This document shows positions 30,181-35,316 of a stretch of 35,316 nucleotides of DNA, one piece after another; the first letter of the stretch is position 1; the number at the start of each line of letters is the position of its first letter. The notes beneath the pieces were generated by a model. The model did not search any database. It was not told where the DNA came from and saw only the letters and a list, made by a program, of their open reading frames with translations. The stretch lies in the NCBI GenBank assembly GCA_045645505.1, contig JAZRIW010000010.1, forward strand, positions 1 through 35,316, written 5' to 3'. A program made the position numbers and the translations under genes. Origin of the DNA: Fumia sp045645505 (GTDB taxonomy: Bacteria > Bacillota > Clostridia > Oscillospirales > Ruminococcaceae).

Positions 30181-31281
30181 ATGAAAAAAGTTAAAGTTTT
30201 AATGGGGATTATTGGAAAAGGTAATGGCGGACTTTCTATGTATATGGTCAATCTTTTTAAGAAGCTTGACAAGGAAGTTTTTGACTGCACTTTTCTTTCT
30301 ATAGCAAAAGAACCATATTTTAAAGAGGATATTTTAAGCTTGGGCGGTAAAATTGAATTTATTCCTCAGAGAAATCGTTATCCCCGAAAACATCGCAAGG
30401 CTTTAAGAGATATTATGCGCAAAGGGGATTTTGATGTTTGTCATATACATCTTTCTTCTGATAGTAATATCTGTTCGATAGTTGAAGCAAAAAAAGCAGA
30501 TATACCGCTTGTTATTGCGCATTGTCACAGCAGTAAGGTGGAAGGTTCACTTTATGCTAAGATGTTGCATACATTAAATAAGTTTAAAGTTAAAAAGCTT
30601 GATATTGAGAGACTTGCCTGTTCAAAAAAAGCAGGAGAGTTTGCTTATGGTAATTCTCAGTTTAAGGTTGTAAATAATGGTATAAATCTTGAGAAATTCA
30701 GTTTTAATAAAGAGTCAAGGGATTTAATACGTAAAGAGCATAACGTTCCAGATTCTTTTGTGTTGGGCCAGCTTGGCAGATTGGTTTCTGTTAAGAATCA
30801 TCAATACACATTGGAACTTTTTAAGGAAATTTCAGAGAAATATTCTGATAGCCGCTTGCTTATAGTGGGTGATGGACCCCTTGAGGAAGAATTAAAACAG
30901 AAGGCGAAAGAGTTAAATCTTGAAGAAAAAATTATTTTTACAGGAAATGTTCGTAATCCGCAGGATTATCTTTGTGCAATGGATGCTTTGATATTGCCTT
31001 CTTTCTTTGAGGGGTTTCCTTTGGTGGTTGTTGAAGGCGTTTGCACGGGACTTGATTGTTTTGTTTCGGATAATGTCACTTCAGAGATTCAATTTTCAGA
31101 ATCTGTTAAGCTTTTTTCACTGGATACTGAAAAAAGCATTATTGCTGAAAGAATTTTAAATTTAAGAGGAAAAGAACGTTTATCACAGGATAAATTCCTC
31201 AGGGAACTTGGATTTGATGACGATAAAATTACAACAGATATGCAAGACCTATATCTCACGGCTTTAACAGGAGGAAAATAA
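30181..31281 (+). CDS. Family 4 glycosyltransferase, 366 aa
   Basis: GT-B fold retaining transferase. N-terminal 'GIIGKGNGGLSMYMVNLFKKL' is the acceptor-side glycine loop, and the C-terminal half has 'VNNGINLEKF', 'LGQLGRLVSVKNHQYTLELF', 'LLIVGDGPLEEELKQKAKEL', 'IIFTGNVRNPQDYLCAMDALILPSFFEGFPLVVVEG' with the E-x7-E type motif for nucleotide sugar binding. Soluble, no membrane helices. It follows tagD by 2 bp and ends directly against the next gene's ATG. Its sugar is unknown. Confidence 0.92.
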   Translation: MKKVKVLMGIIGKGNGGLSMYMVNLFKKLDKEVFDCTFLSIAKEPYFKEDILSLGGKIEFIPQRNRYPRKHRKALRDIMRKGDFDVCHIHLSSDSNICSIVEAKKADIPLVIAHCHSSKVEGSLYAKMLHTLNKFKVKKLDIERLACSKKAGEFAYGNSQFKVVNNGINLEKFSFNKESRDLIRKEHNVPDSFVLGQLGRLVSVKNHQYTLELFKEISEKYSDSRLLIVGDGPLEEELKQKAKELNLEEKIIFTGNVRNPQDYLCAMDALILPSFFEGFPLVVVEGVCTGLDCFVSDNVTSEIQFSESVKLFSLDTEKSIIAERILNLRGKERLSQDKFLRELGFDDDKITTDMQDLYLTALTGGK

Positions 31282-32787
31282 ATGGAAAAGAAAGGCTTTT
31301 TGTCCGGATTTATTGATAAAATATTCGACCACAATATTTTCAGGTCTGTATTGCTTGTTATGGTGGTATTAAGAACATGTGCATTCTTAAATCCACTGGT
31401 GGGACCACTTGTAAAATTTACTCTTGTTTGGTCTGCTTGTATTCTTGTGAAGGATTTATTTACAGAGAGACTTTTTATGGTCAATCGTTACAGAGCGGTG
31501 CTTTATCTGTTTTTAATTTCTTATGCAGTGACCTGCGTTGTTAACAGAGATGAAAATCTCGCAAGAAATGTTGCGATGCTGTTTTATATTGTGGTAAATA
31601 TGCTGGTGCTTTATTCCTATGACTCAAAAAAAGCACCCGGTCAGGTTAAAAGAGAGCTCTTGCGCTTTAACCATGTGTTTTTGATAGTATCTTTTGCAGG
31701 GCAGCTTATAAGCTTTGTCACTTACTTTTTGAATATTAAATTCAGTTACCTTATCGGTGAGGATATTTTTTACTATGGTGTTTATAACGGAAGGATCTGG
31801 GGATTTTATACTAATCCTAATGCCGCCAGTTTCTTTGCAGTATTAAACATTATGATGACGGTAGTTTGTCTTGTTATATTTAAGGGCAATGTTCCTAAAA
31901 AATTCAAATGGTTTTATATTTTGAATGGTTTTGTTGAAATTATGATCTTGTTTATGTGTAATTCAAGGGGAAGCGTACTTGCTTTATGTGCTTACCTCAT
32001 TTTGCTTCCTATCATAATGGGAATACCCCTTCTGAAAAAGCAAGAAGATAAAAAAAGTTTTGTAAAAAAAATTATAGCGATTGCGGTGATTTTACCTCTT
32101 GCTGTCTCAGGTGCTCATGAGTTAGCTACTTCGGTTTTGCCTAAGTTTGTTATTGAGACTAAAATAGCACAGCAACTGATTGAGAATCTTCCCAATACCG
32201 ATGTGCCTCTTAATGATGATATGGAAGGCAGTGCTATGGCAGATCTGGATCGTGAGGATTACGGTTCTAAATACGGAGGAAGATACTTTTTGTGGCAATC
32301 GGGTATAAATATTATAAAGAATGACATTGTTTTCGGTGTGGGAAATGATAATGTTCCCGTTCATGCTTACAGATATGCTGCAAGATATTATACTGATTTT
32401 GGCAGTGATGTATATCTTCCCGGTGTCAGCGGGGGACTTCATAATCTTTTCTTCCAAATAACTGCAGCATCAGGAGTTTTGGGACTTTTGATATTTTTAT
32501 TGTTTGGAATTTTGGTGCTTGTCAGAATAATAAGCTATATGGTTTGGTGTTATAAAACGCAGAATCAGAATAAAATAGTGTTAAGCTGTATTTGCATTGT
32601 TGCAATTATTATCTTAAGGACTATGACCGATACTGGTATTATTTATGGTCATTATTATCTTGGAGTGATTTTCTGGACATATATGAGCATATTGATGTAT
32701 TTTATTGATAGAGAACTTCCGTCAAAATATAAACCTTTTATTGCAATTATCCATGATAAAGTTTTTAAAAAGAAATCTGTAAATTAG
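31282..32787 (+). CDS. Wzy-like polysaccharide polymerase / O-antigen ligase family membrane protein, 501 aa
   Basis: Integral membrane protein with about ten to twelve helices and one large external loop, the layout of Wzy/WaaL proteins. The 'WGFYTNPNAASFFAVLN' segment and, in the large loop, 'YGGRYFLWQSGINIIKNDIVFGVGNDNV' followed by 'GGLHNLFFQITAASGVLGLLIFLLFG' are the conserved O-antigen ligase/polymerase signature, with R and H residues that act in glycan transfer. It probably joins repeat units outside the membrane. The ATG overlaps no other gene and has GGAGG eight bases before it. Confidence 0.82.
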   Translation: MEKKGFLSGFIDKIFDHNIFRSVLLVMVVLRTCAFLNPLVGPLVKFTLVWSACILVKDLFTERLFMVNRYRAVLYLFLISYAVTCVVNRDENLARNVAMLFYIVVNMLVLYSYDSKKAPGQVKRELLRFNHVFLIVSFAGQLISFVTYFLNIKFSYLIGEDIFYYGVYNGRIWGFYTNPNAASFFAVLNIMMTVVCLVIFKGNVPKKFKWFYILNGFVEIMILFMCNSRGSVLALCAYLILLPIIMGIPLLKKQEDKKSFVKKIIAIAVILPLAVSGAHELATSVLPKFVIETKIAQQLIENLPNTDVPLNDDMEGSAMADLDREDYGSKYGGRYFLWQSGINIIKNDIVFGVGNDNVPVHAYRYAARYYTDFGSDVYLPGVSGGLHNLFFQITAASGVLGLLIFLLFGILVLVRIISYMVWCYKTQNQNKIVLSCICIVAIIILRTMTDTGIIYGHYYLGVIFWTYMSILMYFIDRELPSKYKPFIAIIHDKVFKKKSVN

Positions 32788-32802
32788 GGAAGTGTCAGTT
32801 TA

Positions 32803-33636
32803 ATGGATAACACTTTAAAAAGAGTACAGGAAACAGTTAATGAGATACTTTTTAAGATAGATGATTTTTGCACTGAAAATGAAATATCATATTATCTTTT
32901 TTATGGTTCTGAGCTTGGTGCTGTCAGACATCATGGCTTTATACCTTGGGATAATGATGCAGATATAGCTATGTTTCGCAAGGATTTTAATCGCTTTAAA
33001 GAGTGTTGGCTTAAAAATCCGCCTGAAGGATATTTTTTTCAGGACGAATATACCGATAAAGGATATTGCATGAAATATGCAAAAATCAGGAAAAATAATA
33101 CCGCTTTTGCAGAAGTGAGAAATAAGGATACAGATATGCATCATGGCATTTTTGTTGACATCTTCATTTTAGATGATTATGTGAAAAATAAGTTTTTGCG
33201 CAGAATTACCGAAATGATCACGATGTTTGATATAAATGCCAAAAAGCAGTATCTTCCGGAGCATTCAGGGAAATATCTATATAAGATAACGAATTTTATT
33301 TTTAAAAGCGGCAGGATTTTTAATTTTTGGTATGATAAAATTTTTGATAAATTAAAAAAAGATGAAAAAATGTGTAGTGATATAATTTCTTTTACCTTTA
33401 AAAAGCAGTATGATTTTAAAAGGGAATGGTTGGGAGTCCCTGTCCGCATCAATTATGACGGAAGGATGCTCCCTGTACCTCAGAATACTCATGAAACTTT
33501 AAAGGCTTGTTATGGAGATTATATGACTCCTCCGCCTGAGGATAAAAGGGATTCTACCCATATATTGCATTTTTTGTCTTTTGAGGAAGAATATCATCCG
33601 GATAAAAAAGAGGATCAGAAATGTCAAAATCAATAG
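32803..33636 (+). CDS. LicD-family phosphotransferase, 277 aa
   Basis: Nucleotidyltransferase-fold protein of the LicD/fukutin family, which adds phosphocholine or another phospho-alcohol to surface glycans. The signature is 'YYLFYGSELGAVRHHGFIPWDNDADIAM' (30-56) with D50, D52 and D54 as metal ligands; the core continues 'HHGIFVDIFILDDY'. The C-terminal 'CYGDYMTPPPEDKRDSTHIL' is also typical. No choline uptake or licABC genes are here, so the transferred group is not known; glycerol phosphate from the CDP-glycerol made in this cluster is possible. The next gene overlaps its end by 16 bp. Confidence 0.88.
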   Translation: MDNTLKRVQETVNEILFKIDDFCTENEISYYLFYGSELGAVRHHGFIPWDNDADIAMFRKDFNRFKECWLKNPPEGYFFQDEYTDKGYCMKYAKIRKNNTAFAEVRNKDTDMHHGIFVDIFILDDYVKNKFLRRITEMITMFDINAKKQYLPEHSGKYLYKITNFIFKSGRIFNFWYDKIFDKLKKDEKMCSDIISFTFKKQYDFKREWLGVPVRINYDGRMLPVPQNTHETLKACYGDYMTPPPEDKRDSTHILHFLSFEEEYHPDKKEDQKCQNQ

Positions 33637-35069
33637 CGACCAATTCTATTTACAATTTTATTTTAAAAGTATTCAGGCTGATAGTGCCGGTTTTAGTAGG
33701 ACCATATATTCAAAGACTCTTTGACAGAGAACTTTATGGTGCTTTTAACGACGCAACTACCTGGCTTGATTTTGCATTAATTTTTGGAGTTTTTGGAATA
33801 TACACCTATGGCATCCGTGAGGTAGCAGGTGTCAGAGACGATAAAGAGAAGGCTAAAAAGCTTTATTCAAGTCTCTTTTCAATAGGGCTTTGTACAAATG
33901 TAATTGTTTTGATTGCATATACTTTTATTGTCTGGTTTTCTGTCGAATCAATGAGTAAGGCAATTTATTTAGTGCTTGGAGTAAAGATTTTTGCTAACAT
34001 TTTTATGGTGGAATGGCTTAATGAGGCGATTGAAAATTATCGGTTTATTACTATTAAGACGATTGTTGTCCGTTTGATTTATGTAATAGGAATATTTGCA
34101 TTTATTCATAAACCTGATGATGTAATAAAGTACAGCCTTTTAATCGTCGCTACCGATATTCTCAATAATTTTATCAGTTTTGTATATATTAATAAGAAGA
34201 TTAAAATAGGTTTTAAAAATTTGGAGATAAAAAAACATATACTCCCTTTGATAAGTATTCTTTTGATTTCCAATGTAAATTTGCTTTATACTCAATTTGA
34301 TAAGATGATGCTGGGACAGGTTGTAGATAAAGTTTCGGTTACCATTTATAAAACGCCGCAGGATATTACTTATATGATTTCCAATTTGCTTGTTTCTATT
34401 GTAATGGTAGCGGTGCCAAGACTTGCTTATTATAATTCTAATGATAAAAAAGAACAGTATATGGACCTTTTAAATAAGAGTTATAAAAGTTTTATGATGG
34501 TTGTTTTTCCGGCTTGTGTCGGTATTGCCTGTCTAGCACCTGAAATTATGTGGATTTACGGTGGTGGAAAATATAACGCTTCCATTCCGGTTTTGATTAT
34601 TTTTGCTATCCGTACAATCGAAAGCTCGGTTTATACAATTTGTGCAAATCAGGTTCTTTATGTCAAAAATCAAGAAAAATTCCTGGTGAGAATTTTACTT
34701 ATAGGCGGAATATTGAACATCATTTTGAATGGATTGCTGATGATTTTAAAATTATATACTCCCGTCAGCGCTATAATAACAACGTTTATTGCGGAAATTG
34801 TGGTTATGATTTTAATGTTTTGGTTTATCAGAACAAGACTTAAAATTGATTTCAGGTTTTTAACTAAAGCTAATTTAAAATATTTATGTCTGGCATTGCT
34901 TTTTGTTCCTGTGACTTTTTTGGTAAAACAAATTGGCCTTAATATGATTTTTAATTGTATTATAATAGTGCCTGCGTGTATGCTTGTTTATTTCGGTACA
35001 TTGTTTATTACAAAAGATGAAACGATGCTGTTTTTAACTAAAAAGGTTTTGGGTAAATTTATAAAATAA
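33621..35069 (+). CDS. Wzx-like polysaccharide flippase (MOP superfamily), 482 aa
   Basis: Membrane transporter with about 12-14 helices that flips lipid-linked repeat units to the outer face. The N terminus 'SIYNFILKVFRLIVPVLVGPYIQRLFDRELYGAFNDATTWLDFALIFGVFGIYTYGIREVA' matches the RfbX/Wzx group, including the early basic and aromatic residues. The remaining sequence is a run of hydrophobic helices with short loops, such as 'LLYTQFDKMMLGQV'. It overlaps licD by 16 bp and is the last gene of the cluster. A strong terminator follows. Confidence 0.9.
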   Translation: MSKSIATNSIYNFILKVFRLIVPVLVGPYIQRLFDRELYGAFNDATTWLDFALIFGVFGIYTYGIREVAGVRDDKEKAKKLYSSLFSIGLCTNVIVLIAYTFIVWFSVESMSKAIYLVLGVKIFANIFMVEWLNEAIENYRFITIKTIVVRLIYVIGIFAFIHKPDDVIKYSLLIVATDILNNFISFVYINKKIKIGFKNLEIKKHILPLISILLISNVNLLYTQFDKMMLGQVVDKVSVTIYKTPQDITYMISNLLVSIVMVAVPRLAYYNSNDKKEQYMDLLNKSYKSFMMVVFPACVGIACLAPEIMWIYGGGKYNASIPVLIIFAIRTIESSVYTICANQVLYVKNQEKFLVRILLIGGILNIILNGLLMILKLYTPVSAIITTFIAEIVVMILMFWFIRTRLKIDFRFLTKANLKYLCLALLFVPVTFLVKQIGLNMIFNCIIIVPACMLVYFGTLFITKDETMLFLTKKVLGKFIK

Positions 35070-35105
35070 AAAAGCAGTTTTATTCTTAAAACTGCTTTTT
35101 TTATT
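35068..35105 (+). terminator. Terminator of the surface polymer cluster
   Basis: A 15-bp perfect stem (35068-35082 with 35087-35101), loop TTCT, ending in a T-run, overlapping the flippase stop codon. Confidence 0.9.
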
Positions 35106-35185
35106 ATAGAAAATGACAAAATTTCCAAAAAGGTGGCAAAATATAGTGACTAAAACATAAAAAGTGACGAATTAGAAAAAAAGTC

Positions 35186-35214
35186 TTGACAACAAAAGAA
35201 TGATATGATAAAAT
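35186..35214 (+). promoter_or_regulatory. Strong promoter for a gene beyond the window
   Basis: TTGACA (35186-35191), 17-bp spacer, extended -10 TGA-TAAAAT (35209-35214). It points out of the window to the right. Confidence 0.82.
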
Positions 35215-35316
35215 AAACAAGCTGTCCAGAAAAAAGGGCAGATAGGAGCTTGAAAATTAAACAATATCAAAAAGCGAATTAAACGACCCAAGAAATTCCA
35301 AGAGGAAGTAGAAATA
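35215..35316 (+). other. 5' leader of an off-window gene, with stem-loop
   Basis: About 95 nt of transcript with no open frame. CAAGC-TGTCC at its start pairs with GGGCA and GCTTG about 20 nt later (about 35218-35253), giving an imperfect hairpin. The end reads AGAGGAAGTAGAAATA, which looks like a ribosome site whose start codon would lie just past the edge. No known riboswitch class is recognised. Confidence 0.4.

Overview
The window reads as chromosome of a low-GC, spore-forming anaerobe of the Bacillota (class Clostridia). Evidence: a spoIIAA-spoIIAB-sigF sporulation operon, a perR-reverse-rubrerythrin oxygen-defence operon, AT-rich intergenic DNA with sigma-A promoters (often extended TGN -10), a leucine T-box, a CIRCE element, strong AGGAGG ribosome sites and several TTG/GTG starts. 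A cohesin-domain protein at the left edge fits a gut or fibre-degrading lineage; the genus cannot be named from sequence alone.

Layout. 1-775: 3' end of a protein of tandem cohesin-like domains. 926-2961 (minus): groES-groEL under CIRCE/HrcA control. 3073-6817 (plus): a DegV lipid-binding protein, the branched-chain aminotransferase ilvE, then a degenerate ROK-type repressor paired with a PII-like small protein. 6864-8292 (minus): spoIIA operon. 8387-14550 (minus): leuA-leuC-leuD-leuB-metY behind a consensus promoter and a leucine (CUC specifier) T-box. 14590-14784 (plus): a 51-residue FeoB-associated Cys-rich membrane protein. 14837-16410 (minus): perR, reverse rubrerythrin and a flavin reductase. 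16429-18808 (plus): two tandem paralogous metallophosphoesterases. 18866-20640 (plus): B12-binding radical SAM protein. 20725-23296 (plus): ECF sigma factor with a membrane-anchored beta-propeller protein. 23368-24946 (minus): an SDR oxidoreductase and a membrane-anchored SGNH hydrolase. 24993-27635 (plus): a P-type Ca2+-like ATPase. 27718-35101 (plus): a seven-gene surface polymer cluster (GT2, TagF-like, TagD, GT4, Wzy-like, LicD, Wzx-like). 35105-35316: promoter and leader of a gene that starts beyond the window.

How the genes work together. The leu operon covers the route from 2-ketoisovalerate to 2-ketoisocaproate, and ilvE supplies the final transamination; metY adds sulfur assimilation under the same leucine control. 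PerR, reverse rubrerythrin and the flavin reductase form a peroxide/oxygen response unit. The right-hand cluster looks able to make a glycerol-phosphate-containing, LicD-modified polymer that is flipped and polymerised by a Wzx/Wzy route.

I found no tRNA, rRNA, CRISPR array, insertion sequence or phage gene. I do not see a single clearly new defence or mobile system. The points most worth checking are an apparent AUU start for the flavin reductase, the spoIIA operon with a perfect 30-bp palindrome against its ribosome site and no visible promoter, metY under leucine T-box control, the ECF sigma/beta-propeller pair, the duplicated phosphoesterases with conversion-like patches, and the hybrid teichoic acid / Wzx-Wzy cluster.
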